NCBI GenBank assembly: GCA_017450105.1
Contig: JAFSXC010000083.1
Location: 1-35,297 of the forward strand
Length of the DNA stretch: 35,297 nt
DNA from: Lachnospiraceae bacterium
GTDB taxonomy: Bacteria > Bacillota > Clostridia > Lachnospirales > Lachnospiraceae
Direction of reading: 5' to 3'
Below are positions 1 through 8,050 of this stretch, piece after piece. Within the stretch, counting starts at the first letter, position 1, and every line of letters starts with the position of its first letter. Position numbers and translations under genes: made by a program. The notes under the pieces are model-generated. The model saw only the letters and a program-made list of their open reading frames with translations, ran no database searches and was not told the origin of the DNA.

Positions 1-1
1 C

Positions 2-685
2 CTGAACGCCGGTCTGCAGGATCTGAAGAATCCGGACGAGTCGGCGCTGAAAAATCTGCTGTCAGGGAAAGGATACCTCCATGTCTTACAGGAGATGACA
101 AAAGACCAGTGGACGGTGAAGCCGGAGCAGCTTTCCGGAGACCGCATGAAGGATCTCTATGAAAACCTGGACCGTCAGATGCGCCAGACCGAGACCATGC
201 TGCGGGAGATGGGACTAAAGGATACCGATCTTGCAAAGTCCGTGGCGGATCTGAAAAACAATCTGGAGTTTATGGACATGGTCAATCAGAATTACACCTA
301 TCTCCAGATCCCGCTGCAGTTTCAGAACCAGACGGCCCACAGTGATTTGTATGTGTTTACGAATAAGAAAAATCTGCAGGATCCGGATGCGGAGCTGACG
401 GCATTTTTGCATCTGGATATGGAGCATCTCGGCGCGACGGACGTGTCCGTGCGGATGAAAAACCGCGCGGTGAACACGAAGTTTTATATGGAGAGCGACG
501 AGGCTTTTGACCTTGTGATGGCTCATGCGGATGAATTGGCGAAGCGCCTGGAGGAGAAAGGGTACAGCTGCAAGATCGAAGCGGTGAATGACGCGAAGGA
601 AATGAATCCTGTGAATGATTTCCTGAAACAGGGACAGAACGCCGGTCAGATGATCCACCGGTATTCGTTTGATATCAAGGCGTAA
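2..685 (+). CDS. FliK-like flagellar hook-length control protein, C-terminal part (YlqG type); 5' end outside window
   Basis: The reading frame is open from base 2 without a start, so this is the 3' part of a longer gene; the first in-frame ATG, at 95, is internal. The last ~140 residues look like the Flg_hook domain found at the C-terminus of FliK. They begin with the segment YLQIPLQFQNQ, followed by alternating beta strands (DLYVFTNK, FLHLDMEHLG) and a final PVNDFLKQ...YSFDIKA helix-strand end. In FliK this domain contacts FlhB to switch export substrates. The next gene is a stand-alone FlhB C-terminal domain, the same pairing as ylqG-ylqH in Bacillus subtilis. No other flagellar gene is visible, so a role in flagellar assembly is not shown. 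The N-terminal region cannot be judged. Confidence 0.8.
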   Translation: MNAGLQDLKNPDESALKNLLSGKGYLHVLQEMTKDQWTVKPEQLSGDRMKDLYENLDRQMRQTETMLREMGLKDTDLAKSVADLKNNLEFMDMVNQNYTYLQIPLQFQNQTAHSDLYVFTNKKNLQDPDAELTAFLHLDMEHLGATDVSVRMKNRAVNTKFYMESDEAFDLVMAHADELAKRLEEKGYSCKIEAVNDAKEMNPVNDFLKQGQNAGQMIHRYSFDIKA

Positions 686-715
686 AGGACGGCCCGGCGC
701 CTGAGAGGATTTGCG

Positions 716-1006
716 ATGGCAGAGGAACAGAAAAAGGGAAAAGAAAAAACCGCGGTGGCGCTGGCCTACATTCCGGGAGAGCGTGCGCCGAAGATCCTTG
801 CCACGGGAAAAGGCGCGGTGGCCGAGCGGATCATTGAAGTTGCGGAAGAAAATGATGTGCCGCAGTATGCGGACTCGGAACTGGCAGAGACCCTGAGCAA
901 ACTGGAAATCGGAGAGATGATCCCGCCGGAGCTTTATGAGGTGGTGGCGGAAATTCTGGTGTTTGTGAACGATATGGACAAGATGCGCGAAAAGCTTGGA
1001 ATGTGA
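716..1006 (+). CDS. Stand-alone FlhB C-terminal-like protein (EscU/YscU/HrcU/FlhB export-switch family, YlqH type)
   Basis: A 96-residue protein. Residues ~12-95 align by eye with the cytoplasmic C-terminal domain of FlhB: TAVALAYIPGE, then PKILATGKG, AENDVPQYADSELAETL and the family hallmark IPPELYEVVAEIL. The membrane domain of FlhB is absent. The self-cleaving NPTH motif that precedes AVAL in FlhB is also absent (the equivalent positions read KEKT), so it cannot autocleave as FlhB does. The start at 716 is preceded by GAGAGGA. It lies 30 bp after the FliK-like gene and overlaps yraN, so it is probably cotranscribed with both. Its role outside a flagellar basal body is unknown. Confidence 0.82.
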   Translation: MAEEQKKGKEKTAVALAYIPGERAPKILATGKGAVAERIIEVAEENDVPQYADSELAETLSKLEIGEMIPPELYEVVAEILVFVNDMDKMREKLGM

Positions 1007-1347
1007 TGAATAAACGGACGGTCGGAGCGGGGTATGAGGAAAAGGCCTGCGCTTATCTTAAGGCGCAGGGGATGGAGATTCTGGAGCGGAATTTCAGAAA
1101 CCGGGTCGGCGAGATCGACATTGTGGCAAGGGAGGGAGAGACCCTTGCCTTTGTTGAAGTGAAATACCGGAGAGGGAAGGGGCTTGGGCTGCCGGAGGAG
1201 GCGGTTACGGCGAAGAAGAAGGGGACGATCCGCCGGGTTTCCCTCTATTATCTGATGAAGCATCCCGACCTTGCAAATTGCAGCATCCGCTACGACGTGG
1301 CTGCCTTCCTCGGGGATGAGCTTACCTACTACCGAAATGCCTTTTGA
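1006..1347 (+). CDS. YraN/UPF0102 family endonuclease-like protein
   Basis: A 113-residue protein with the UPF0102 (YraN) signature: an N-terminal helix, then ILERNFRNRVGEIDIVAR and TLAFVEVKYRR. The spaced residues E...D...EVK are the Holliday-junction-resolvase/restriction-endonuclease fold active site (GEID, then VEVK). It is likely a structure-specific or nonspecific nuclease; the family's cellular role is poorly known. The ATG at 1006 overlaps the preceding stop by one base (TGATG). A GTG one codon upstream (1003) is an alternative start, and no strong ribosome binding site separates the two. Translational coupling to the FlhB-like gene is likely. Confidence 0.85.
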   Translation: MNKRTVGAGYEEKACAYLKAQGMEILERNFRNRVGEIDIVAREGETLAFVEVKYRRGKGLGLPEEAVTAKKKGTIRRVSLYYLMKHPDLANCSIRYDVAAFLGDELTYYRNAF

Positions 1348-1352
1348 CGATG

Positions 1353-1366
1353 TGTGAACAGGAACA
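1353..1366 (+). promoter_or_regulatory. Copy 1 of the 14-bp dyad TGTGAACAGTAACA (one mismatch)
   Basis: Reads TGTGAACAGGAACA, one base off the sequence found exactly at 10826, 17200 and 31030. It has imperfect dyad symmetry of the form TGTnAnnnnTnACA. It begins 5 bases after the yraN stop and ends exactly 39 nt before the predicted -35 of the next promoter. It could be an operator, or the remnant of a dispersed repeat. Confidence 0.5.
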
Positions 1367-1404
1367 CCCGTATGGGTGGCCAGAAGCCTGCGGCTTTGAA
1401 AAAG

Positions 1405-1433
1405 TTGCATAAGCAGTTCCCTTGACGTATAAT
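1405..1433 (+). promoter_or_regulatory. Sigma-A-type promoter for the PfkB-family gene
   Basis: TTGCAT at 1405-1410, a 17-nt spacer, and a perfect TATAAT at 1428-1433. The coding start is at 1473, giving a leader of about 30 nt. It lies in the 125-bp gap after yraN and therefore likely starts a new transcription unit. Confidence 0.6.
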
Positions 1434-1472
1434 AAAAATCTGTATATGGATTTTGGAATGGAGGAGAAAACC

Positions 1473-2408
1473 ATGGGAAAATTCATCATTGCCGGAATTA
1501 CGCAGATCGAAACCATCATTAAGGTGGACCGGATCCCGATCGCTTACCATCCCTTTACGGGGAAGCCGGATACGATCTACACCGCCGCCGGAGGAGACGC
1601 CTATAACTGCTCGCTGGCTCTGGAATGGCTTGGCGATAAGGTGGAATTTATGACGGTGGTGAGCGAAACCCAGAACCTCGGCATCTTTAATCCGCCGGGA
1701 AGAGAGGTGACGCTTTCGACGGAATATGTGCTGCCGGTGATGAAGGAAACGCCGATGGAGGTGCTCCTGTTTGACCGTGACCGGAAGCAGCAGAAATTTG
1801 AGGACCTGAAGGATATCCGGGACGCGCAGTTCGATATGACGCTGGTGACGCCCGTGATCGACGGATGTGATGCGGTCGTGCTTTCCAATGCGAATTTCTG
1901 CCGTCCCTTTATTCAGCTTGCAAAGGACAACGGAAAGCTTCTGGCGGTGAAGATCCATAACTATGATCCAAATAAAGAGGTCTACAACGAGGACTTCTTA
2001 AGGAACGCCGATATCCTTTATTTCAGTGACAATACCGTGGATATCGACGCGCAGGATTTTGTGAATGAAATGAAGGAGAAATACGATCCAGAGATCATCA
2101 TCATGGGGATCGGGGAACGGGGCGTGATCCTGTACGATAAGAAGCGGAACATCAACGCCAGACATAAGCCGGTCGGAACGAAGCAGGTGGAGAATACCGC
2201 CGGCGCCGGAAACGCGCTTTTTGCCTGCTTCCTCCATTATTACCTGAAGACGCAGGATCCGTCTCTGTCGATCCGCAAGGCGCTTTTGTTCTCTGCGAAT
2301 AAGATCGGCTATATCGGAACGAGTAACGGCTTTATGACCGAGGAACAGCTTGAAACCTGGGAAAAGCTGATCTTCGATCCCGGAGATACCGAACGATGGA
2401 ACAGATAA
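1473..2408 (+). CDS. PfkB-family carbohydrate kinase homologue with altered catalytic motif
   Basis: A 311-residue protein of the ribokinase/PfkB fold. Residues ~37-52 carry the N-terminal family signature (GGDAYNCSLALEWLG, comparable to GG-x-x-x-N-x-A-x-x-x-A-x-LG), and the C-terminal signature is at 241-247. That second motif is normally D-T-x-G-A-G-D, the last Asp being the catalytic base. Here it reads NTAGAGN (N241, N247), read directly from the codons AAT and AAC. Phosphotransfer may be lost or altered, or the protein may only bind a sugar or nucleoside. The start at 1473 is chosen because GGAGGA lies 7-9 bases upstream; an in-frame ATG at 1422 would lie inside the promoter. Its end overlaps pgeF by 13 bp. 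The substrate cannot be told from the sequence. Confidence 0.8.
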   Translation: MGKFIIAGITQIETIIKVDRIPIAYHPFTGKPDTIYTAAGGDAYNCSLALEWLGDKVEFMTVVSETQNLGIFNPPGREVTLSTEYVLPVMKETPMEVLLFDRDRKQQKFEDLKDIRDAQFDMTLVTPVIDGCDAVVLSNANFCRPFIQLAKDNGKLLAVKIHNYDPNKEVYNEDFLRNADILYFSDNTVDIDAQDFVNEMKEKYDPEIIIMGIGERGVILYDKKRNINARHKPVGTKQVENTAGAGNALFACFLHYYLKTQDPSLSIRKALLFSANKIGYIGTSNGFMTEEQLETWEKLIFDPGDTERWNR

Positions 2409-3259
2409 GCATGAAGGGCCTGCCGGCTCTGGTCTTTCCGGAGCTGGCTGCGTTTCCCTTTGTGTCCCATCTTTTTACGACACGGCAGGGCGGTGTGAGC
2501 GAAGGGGAGTTTTCCTCGCTGAACCTAAGCTTTACGAGGGGCGATAAGGAAGAAGCGGTGATCGAGAACTTCCGAAGGGTCGCAAACGCCCTTTCGGTGA
2601 CGCTGGACCGGTTTGTGTTTACGGACCAGACCCATGGAACCGTTGTGGGACATGTAACAAAGGAGGACGCCGGAAAGGGGCTTACCAGAGAAAAGGATTA
2701 TGAGGGAGTGGACGCGCTGATTACCGATACGCCGGGTCTTGTGCTGTCGGCGTTTTTTGCGGACTGCGTCCCGCTTTTTTTTGTGGACCCGGTGCATAAG
2801 GCGATCGGCCTTGCCCATGCCGGCTGGCGGGGAACCGTCGGGCGGATCGGGGAAGCCGTGGTACGGGAAATGGAGTATGCGTTCGGAACGGATCCGCAGG
2901 ATATCCATGCGGCGATCGGACCCTCGATCTGTCAGAGCTGCTTCGAGGTGGATGCGGATGTGGCGCTTCAGTTTCGCGAGGCCTTTATGCGGGACGAGCG
3001 GGCGGTGATCCGCCGGAAAAATGATGAAAAATATGAGATCGATCTATGGTATGCCAACGAGATCGTTCTGACAGATGCAGGGGTTCCCTTTGACCAGATT
3101 ACGGTTGGAGCGCTGTGTACAAGCTGTCGGAAAAACCTTCTGTTTTCCCATCGTGCGACGAAGGGCAGAAGAGGAAACCTCGGCGCGTTTTTAATGATAA
3201 GGGAACCGCGGTTCGCGCGCACCGGCCATAACAGGGCCCCTGCCGCGGGGCTGATCTGA
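2396..3259 (+). CDS. pgeF: Peptidoglycan editing factor / YfiH-type laccase-domain protein
   Basis: A 287-residue protein of the Cu-oxidase_4 (YfiH/PgeF) family. In Escherichia coli the family member keeps L-Ser out of muropeptides; others have multicopper or purine-nucleoside activity. Visible motifs are QTHG (H80), ADCVPL (C124) and HAGWRG (H141), the three likely metal ligands. C124 and H141 show the spacing I recall for the C/H pair in E. coli YfiH. GPSICQSCFEVD and the C-terminal CTSCRKNLLFSHRA segment follow. The ATG at 2396 overlaps the end of the PfkB gene. It is followed by der, with a 54-bp gap containing a GGAAAGGAAGAAG ribosome binding region. Confidence 0.9.
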   Translation: MEQISMKGLPALVFPELAAFPFVSHLFTTRQGGVSEGEFSSLNLSFTRGDKEEAVIENFRRVANALSVTLDRFVFTDQTHGTVVGHVTKEDAGKGLTREKDYEGVDALITDTPGLVLSAFFADCVPLFFVDPVHKAIGLAHAGWRGTVGRIGEAVVREMEYAFGTDPQDIHAAIGPSICQSCFEVDADVALQFREAFMRDERAVIRRKNDEKYEIDLWYANEIVLTDAGVPFDQITVGALCTSCRKNLLFSHRATKGRRGNLGAFLMIREPRFARTGHNRAPAAGLI

Positions 3260-3313
3260 CGGAAAGGCGCTAAGGACGGGGTACTCCCTGTTTGACAGGA
3301 AAGGAAGAAGAAA

Positions 3314-4636
3314 ATGAAACCGGTTGTCGCGGTAGTCGGCCGGCCGAACGTAGGAAAATCCACCCTCTTTAACGCGCTTGCAGGAGAACGGATCTCGATC
3401 GTCGAGGATACGCCCGGGGTGACGAGGGACAGGATCTACGCGGAGGTAAGCTGGCTCAATAAAAACTTTACATTGATCGATACCGGCGGGATCGAGCCGG
3501 AGAGCGAGGACGTGATCCTGACCCAGATGCGGGAGCAGGCCGAGATCGCGATCGAAACGGCGGATGTGATCCTGTTTCTGACCGATGTCAGAACCGGCCT
3601 TACGGATTCGGACGAGAAGGTCTGTGAGATGCTGAGGCGCTCGCAAAAGCCTCTGCTTCTGGTCGTAAACAAGGTCGATGATTTTGAAAAATTCATGCCC
3701 CAGGTATACGAGTTTTATCAGCTCGGCATCGGGGATCCGATCCCGGTTTCGGGGACGGGAAAGCTCGGCCTCGGAGACCTTCTGGACGAGGTGGTGAAAT
3801 TCTTTCCGGAGGAAACCGAAGAGGAAACAGAGGACGACCGCCCGAAGGTGGCCGTGATCGGGAAGCCCAATGTGGGAAAGAGCTCTCTGATTAACCGGCT
3901 GACCGGGAAGAACCGTTCGATCGTTTCCGATATCGCAGGTACAACCCGGGACGCCATCGACAGTACGGTGGTTTTTGAAAACCGGGAATATGTCTTTATC
4001 GATACGGCCGGGATCCGGCGGAAGAGTAAGATCAAGGAGAACCTGGAGCGCTATTCGGTGATCCGCGCCGTAACGGCGGTGGAACGGGCCGATGTGGTGG
4101 TGATCCTGATCGATGCGTTAGAGGGCGTTACGGAGCAGGACGCGAAGATCGCCGGCGTGGCCCATGACCGAGGAAAGGGGATCATCCTTGCCGTCAACAA
4201 ATGGGACGCGGTGGAAAAGAACGATCAGACCGTGAAGGAATATACGATCGAGATCCGGCGGGTCTTAAGCTTCCTTTCCTATTGCGAGATCATCTTCCTG
4301 TCGGCAAAGAGCGGTCAGAGAGTGAATAAGCTTTTTGAAATGGTGGATCTTGTGCTGGCGAATAATGCGCTTCGGATCCAGACCGGAGTGCTGAACGAGA
4401 TTGTCGCCGAGGCCTGCGCGATGAAGCAGCCGCCGTCGGATAAGGGAAGGCGCCTGCGCATCTACTACGCCACCCAGGCGAGCGTGAAGCCCCCCACCTT
4501 TATTTTCTTTGTCAATGACAAAAAGCTTATGCATTTTTCATACCAGCGCTATCTGGAAAACCGCCTGCGCGAGGCCTTCGGCTTCCGCGGGACCTCCATG
4601 CGCTTTATTATCCGGGAAAGGAAGGAAGAAAAGTGA
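3314..4636 (+). CDS. der: Ribosome-assembly GTPase Der (EngA)
   Basis: A 440-residue tandem GTPase needed for 50S ribosomal subunit maturation. The first G domain has its P-loop GRPNVGKS at residues 9-16, with DTPGVTRD, DTGG and NKVD. The second has GKPNVGKS at 183-190, with IAGTTRDA, DTAGIRRK and NKWD. The C-terminal KH-like domain ends in GFRGTSMRFIIRERK, typical of the family, and the length is normal. It is preceded by GGAAAGGAAGAAGAAA. Its stop overlaps the plsY start by 4 bp (GTGA), indicating translational coupling. Confidence 0.98.
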   Translation: MKPVVAVVGRPNVGKSTLFNALAGERISIVEDTPGVTRDRIYAEVSWLNKNFTLIDTGGIEPESEDVILTQMREQAEIAIETADVILFLTDVRTGLTDSDEKVCEMLRRSQKPLLLVVNKVDDFEKFMPQVYEFYQLGIGDPIPVSGTGKLGLGDLLDEVVKFFPEETEEETEDDRPKVAVIGKPNVGKSSLINRLTGKNRSIVSDIAGTTRDAIDSTVVFENREYVFIDTAGIRRKSKIKENLERYSVIRAVTAVERADVVVILIDALEGVTEQDAKIAGVAHDRGKGIILAVNKWDAVEKNDQTVKEYTIEIRRVLSFLSYCEIIFLSAKSGQRVNKLFEMVDLVLANNALRIQTGVLNEIVAEACAMKQPPSDKGRRLRIYYATQASVKPPTFIFFVNDKKLMHFSYQRYLENRLREAFGFRGTSMRFIIRERKEEK

Positions 4637-5313
4637 GTATAGCACTTCGCATCATACCGCTTTTGATCGGATATCTGTTCGGCAGCATTCCGACGGGCTA
4701 TCTTTATGCAAAGGCAAACGGCGTGGACATAAGACGTCACGGAAGCGGAAATATCGGCATGACGAATACCATGCGGACCCTCGGCGTCAAGGCCGGGGTG
4801 ATTACGCTCGCGGGGGATTTCGGAAAGGCCGTGATCGCCATTGCCCTGTGTATGCTTCTGTTTCATCAGCAGGCGGGGGACTATCTTCCGGTCGTAAAGC
4901 TCTATGCGGGCCTCGGAGCGGTTCTGGGTCACAACTTCAGCCTGTTCCTGAAATTCCACGGCGGAAAGGCCATCGCGACCTCGGCCGGAGTTATGTGCAT
5001 GTTCGCTCCCTTTGAGCTTCCGATCACGGTGGGCGCCTTCCTTTTGATCGTGATCCTGACCCATATCGTTTCGGTCGGCTCCATCGTCGGGGTTTCGACC
5101 TTTGTGATCCAGACCATTATTTTCGGTCAGCTCGGGTTTTTTGCGCCGATGACGAAGGAGGCGCTGATCGAGTGTTATATTCTGACCGGGATTATTTCCG
5201 TCATGGGCATTGTCCGGCATAAGGAAAACATCAAACGGCTCATGCGCGGAGAAGAAAAGAAGTTTACTCTTGGCAAAAAGGAAGAGGCAATAAAGGAGGA
5301 GAAAAATGGCTGA
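4633..5313 (+). CDS. plsY: Acyl-phosphate:glycerol-3-phosphate acyltransferase PlsY
   Basis: A 226-residue polytopic membrane enzyme that makes lysophosphatidic acid from acyl-phosphate and glycerol-3-phosphate, the first step of phospholipid synthesis. It carries the family motifs GSIPTGYL near the N-terminus, RRHGSGNIGMTNTMR and HGGKAIATSAG, with five or so hydrophobic segments. A charged tail of ~25 residues (EEKKFTLGKKEEAIKEEKNG) makes it slightly longer than usual. The GTG start overlaps the der stop and has GGAAGGAAG upstream. The next gene, gpsA, makes its substrate and overlaps it by 8 bp, so the two steps are made as a unit. Confidence 0.96.
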   Translation: MSIALRIIPLLIGYLFGSIPTGYLYAKANGVDIRRHGSGNIGMTNTMRTLGVKAGVITLAGDFGKAVIAIALCMLLFHQQAGDYLPVVKLYAGLGAVLGHNFSLFLKFHGGKAIATSAGVMCMFAPFELPITVGAFLLIVILTHIVSVGSIVGVSTFVIQTIIFGQLGFFAPMTKEALIECYILTGIISVMGIVRHKENIKRLMRGEEKKFTLGKKEEAIKEEKNG

Positions 5314-6316
5314 GATAGCGGTGATCGGTGCCGGAAGCTTCGGCGCCGCGTTATGTATCCACTGTGCGGGAAAGGGACACAAGGTAAGATTATGGTGCTT
5401 TTCCGACGAGGAATACGAGTACATTCATGCGAATCATGATATCGGAAATAAGCTGAAGGGCGTAAAGCTCCCGGAGGATATCCTGCTGTCGACCGATCTG
5501 GAGAAAATCGTTCAGGGCGCGGATGCGACGATCCTTGCGGTGCCTTCCCCCTTTGTGCGGGGGACGGCAAAGAAGCTTTCCTCTGTGCTGCCGAAGAAAG
5601 CGACCCTGATCTCGGTGGCAAAGGGACTGGAGGAGTCGACTTTGAGCCGTCTTTCCCAGGTTATCGAGGAGGAGATCCCCGAGGCCGAGATCTGTATCTT
5701 ATGCGGCCCCTCCCATGCGGAGGAGGTGGCGGTCCATCTTTCCACCGCTCTGGTGGCGGGGGCGAAGAAAAGGGAAACCGCGGAGAAGGTGCAGAGCCTT
5801 ATGATGAACGAGACCCTGCGGGTCTACACAAGCCCGGATCTGATCGGTATGGAGACCGGAGCGGCGCTGAAAAATGTGATCGCGCTGGCGGCCGGAATGT
5901 CGGACGGACTCGGCTTCGGGGACAATACAAAGGCGGCCCTGATAACCCGGGGGATCGCGGAGATCACAAGGCTTTCCGTGGCCATGGGCGCGGAGCCCGA
6001 AACCCTTTCCGGACTGACCGGGATCGGGGATCTCGTCGTGACCTGTATGAGCCGCCATTCCAGAAACCGTAACTGCGGCTTTATGATCGGCCAGGGGGTG
6101 GATCCGGAGGAAGCGGTAAAACGGGTCGGCATGGTCGTGGAGGGGGTGAACAGCGCCCGCGCGGCGAAGAAGCTGGCCGAGAAATACTATATTACGATGC
6201 CGATCACCGAAGAGGTGAACGCCGTGCTGTATGACGGCGTGAGCGCAAGGGAAGCCGTCGGCCGGCTCATGGGCCGTGACCGGCGCGAGGAACATACGAA
6301 CCTGAAATGGGAATAA
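5306..6316 (+). CDS. gpsA: Glycerol-3-phosphate dehydrogenase [NAD(P)+]
   Basis: A 336-residue cytosolic enzyme that reduces dihydroxyacetone phosphate to sn-glycerol-3-phosphate for phospholipids. The N-terminal Rossmann motif is GAGSFGAAL (residues ~7-15). The family segments CGPSHAEEVA, ETGAALKNVIALAAG (with the catalytic Lys), NTKAALITRG and GLTGIGDLVVTC are all present. Length is normal. The start has AAAGGAGGAGAAA just upstream, within the end of plsY. In B. subtilis the der-gpsA region continues into spoIVA; here a lipoprotein gene follows instead. Confidence 0.97.
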   Translation: MAEIAVIGAGSFGAALCIHCAGKGHKVRLWCFSDEEYEYIHANHDIGNKLKGVKLPEDILLSTDLEKIVQGADATILAVPSPFVRGTAKKLSSVLPKKATLISVAKGLEESTLSRLSQVIEEEIPEAEICILCGPSHAEEVAVHLSTALVAGAKKRETAEKVQSLMMNETLRVYTSPDLIGMETGAALKNVIALAAGMSDGLGFGDNTKAALITRGIAEITRLSVAMGAEPETLSGLTGIGDLVVTCMSRHSRNRNCGFMIGQGVDPEEAVKRVGMVVEGVNSARAAKKLAEKYYITMPITEEVNAVLYDGVSAREAVGRLMGRDRREEHTNLKWE

Positions 6317-6334
6317 CAATATAAGGAGGGAATT

Positions 6335-7549
6335 ATGAAAAAAGCAGTTTCAGTTGTGATCAGCGCCTGCCTGATGGCGGGACTCTGCGCCTGCGGACAG
6401 CAGGCGGCGCCTGCAGCCCCGGCAGCCACCGAGGTAAAGGAGGAGGCACCGGCGCCCGCAGAGCCGGAAAGCGAAGCGGCGGTGGAAGAGGAGACCGAGG
6501 AAGCGGTCGAAGAGGTTACCGAGGAAGAGGTAACGGAGGAGGAAGAGGCAGCGGAGGCCGAGATCGAGTATCCGACACTTCCCCTGCCGGCCTACCATTA
6601 TACCGGCCCGGAGGATTGGGCCGAGTACGGAGATGCCGTCTCCCAGTTTCTGCTGGAAAATACCTTCGGGGATGAAGGCGCGGATATCGGTATCTGCACG
6701 CCCATTATCCTGAAGGTGGACGACAGCGATCCGGCGGACGTAAAGGCCTGGGGAGAATACTGGGTCGACCAGTTCTATCTGGTTAAGACGACGCTTTCCT
6801 CCGCCTCCGGCGGGTCCTTCGGGGGAATCGCCCATTTTGATACAACCGGCGGAAGTCCTATGCTGACCCTTATGGAGACCCTGGATGACGGCGAAAGCTA
6901 CGAGGAATCCTTTAACAAGCTGTTCGTATCGGAGGGGCTGGAGGAGGCATATACCGAGGCTACCAGTGACCGGGATATGTATCGCGCTCTTGCCATTTCC
7001 TATTATGTGAACGACAATGCGCTCTACATTACGCAGTTCCAGGATTACGGCTGGCCGCCGGTTCCGATCCCGAACGCTCCGCCTACGCGGGAGGAGGATC
7101 AGATCATCGATCATGTCAGCAATCTCGCCTACACCACGAAGTTCGATATGCGCCAGCTTTGCCTGATGGAGGACGAGGAGGAAGGAGATTACTTTGACTC
7201 CATCAATGACGAGGCATGGAATGAGCTCATGGTCCGTATTTACTCCTGGGACGATACCGACCTGGACGCTCTGATCGAGACGCTGGATGTGAATACGGCC
7301 GAGTTTGAGGATTGGCCGGGCTTCAAAATCGAAAAGGATGTTACCTTTGCCGGAAAGGACGGCTGCGTTTCGATGAGTATGCCGGGGCCCTTTACGGACG
7401 GCCAGCGGATCGAAGGCTTCTATCTGATCCCGAGAGACTCCGATATCCTTGTCGTGGACATCGGCGAGGAGTATACAGACGACGAGGAAAAGCAGATGGC
7501 GACGGACTCCATTGTCGAGGCTCTTCTGGGCAATATGGAGGTTAAGTAA
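6335..7549 (+). CDS. Putative secreted lipoprotein with acidic linker, function unknown
   Basis: A 404-residue protein. The first 19 residues form a lipoprotein signal peptide with lipobox L-C-A-C, giving the lipidated cysteine C20. Residues ~22-75 are a low-complexity Ala/Pro then Glu/Val/Thr-rich linker (for example VEEETEEAVEEVTEEE), probably spacing the domain off the membrane or through the wall. The globular part (~78-404) is acidic and aromatic-rich with no motif I recognise. AAGGAGGG lies 5-7 bases before the ATG. It follows gpsA by 18 bp and precedes dut by 8 bp, so it sits inside an operon of lipid and nucleotide metabolism without an obvious link to either. Confidence 0.85.
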   Translation: MKKAVSVVISACLMAGLCACGQQAAPAAPAATEVKEEAPAPAEPESEAAVEEETEEAVEEVTEEEVTEEEEAAEAEIEYPTLPLPAYHYTGPEDWAEYGDAVSQFLLENTFGDEGADIGICTPIILKVDDSDPADVKAWGEYWVDQFYLVKTTLSSASGGSFGGIAHFDTTGGSPMLTLMETLDDGESYEESFNKLFVSEGLEEAYTEATSDRDMYRALAISYYVNDNALYITQFQDYGWPPVPIPNAPPTREEDQIIDHVSNLAYTTKFDMRQLCLMEDEEEGDYFDSINDEAWNELMVRIYSWDDTDLDALIETLDVNTAEFEDWPGFKIEKDVTFAGKDGCVSMSMPGPFTDGQRIEGFYLIPRDSDILVVDIGEEYTDDEEKQMATDSIVEALLGNMEVK

Positions 7550-7557
7550 GGCCGGTC

Positions 7558-7998
7558 ATGGAAAGTATAAGGCTTAAGATAAAGTATCATAACGAAGAGC
7601 TTGAGAGGCTGACCTATGTGGAGGGAAAATCCGACTGGATCGACTTAAGATGCGCGGAAGAGATTTCGTTTTCCAAGGGCGATTTTAAGCTCGTAAACTT
7701 AGGTGTTTCGATCGCGCTGCCCGAAGGCTATGAAGCGCTGGTCGTTCCGCGGAGCTCCACCTTTAAGACCTGGGGGCTCCTGCAGACCAATTCCTGCGGC
7801 GTGATCGACGAATCCTATTCGGGGGATGAGGATGTGTGGAGATGGCCGGCTCTTGCGACCAGGGATACCGTGGTCCATGTAAACGACCGGATCTGCCAGT
7901 TCCGGATCCTTAAGCACCAGCCCGCGCTTGTGTTTGAGGAAACGGACGTCCTCGGGGATAAAAACCGGGGCGGTTTCGGCTCCACCGGAAGGAATTAG
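7558..7998 (+). CDS. dut: Deoxyuridine 5'-triphosphate nucleotidohydrolase (trimeric dUTPase)
   Basis: A 146-residue dUTP diphosphatase that converts dUTP to dUMP and keeps uracil out of DNA. All five dUTPase motifs are visible: I, DLRCA (29-33); II, PRSSTFKTWG (64-73); III, GVIDESYSGDEDVW, with the catalytic-site Asp at D84; IV, RICQFRI; V, the flexible C-terminal RGGFGSTGRN (137-146). The insertion of ~8 residues after motif III (DVWRWPALATRD) is unusual next to the common GVIDSDYRGE form. The ribosome binding site is weak (AAGG), which fits coupling to the lipoprotein gene ending 8 bp upstream. Confidence 0.93.
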   Translation: MESIRLKIKYHNEELERLTYVEGKSDWIDLRCAEEISFSKGDFKLVNLGVSIALPEGYEALVVPRSSTFKTWGLLQTNSCGVIDESYSGDEDVWRWPALATRDTVVHVNDRICQFRILKHQPALVFEETDVLGDKNRGGFGSTGRN

Positions 7999-8014
7999 GG
8001 CTGAGATACATTTT

Positions 8015-8040
8015 GACGAAAATCAAAAATATTTTTCGTC
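8015..8040. promoter_or_regulatory. Perfect 8-bp inverted repeat GACGAAAA-10-TTTTCGTC upstream of the ABC ATPase promoter
   Basis: Arms at 8015-8022 and 8033-8040 with an AT-rich 10-nt spacer, ending 10 nt before the predicted -35. No T-run follows it, so it is a poor terminator for dut. A dyad operator is the better reading, but neither is proven. Confidence 0.4.
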
Positions 8041-8050
8041 GTTTGCCCTA

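Noticed and set aside
1422..1472. Upstream ATG that would lengthen the PfkB-family protein by 17 residues
   Set aside because: It overlaps the predicted promoter and has no ribosome binding site. The ATG at 1473 has GGAGGA and starts at the family's normal N-terminus.
4549..5424. 291-codon minus-strand open frame opposite plsY
   Set aside because: Covers the well-supported der-plsY-gpsA overlaps on the other strand and shows no recognisable domain.
8015..8040. Reading the GACGAAAA dyad as the dut terminator
   Set aside because: The stem is AT-rich and weak and is followed by GTTTGCCC rather than a T-run.
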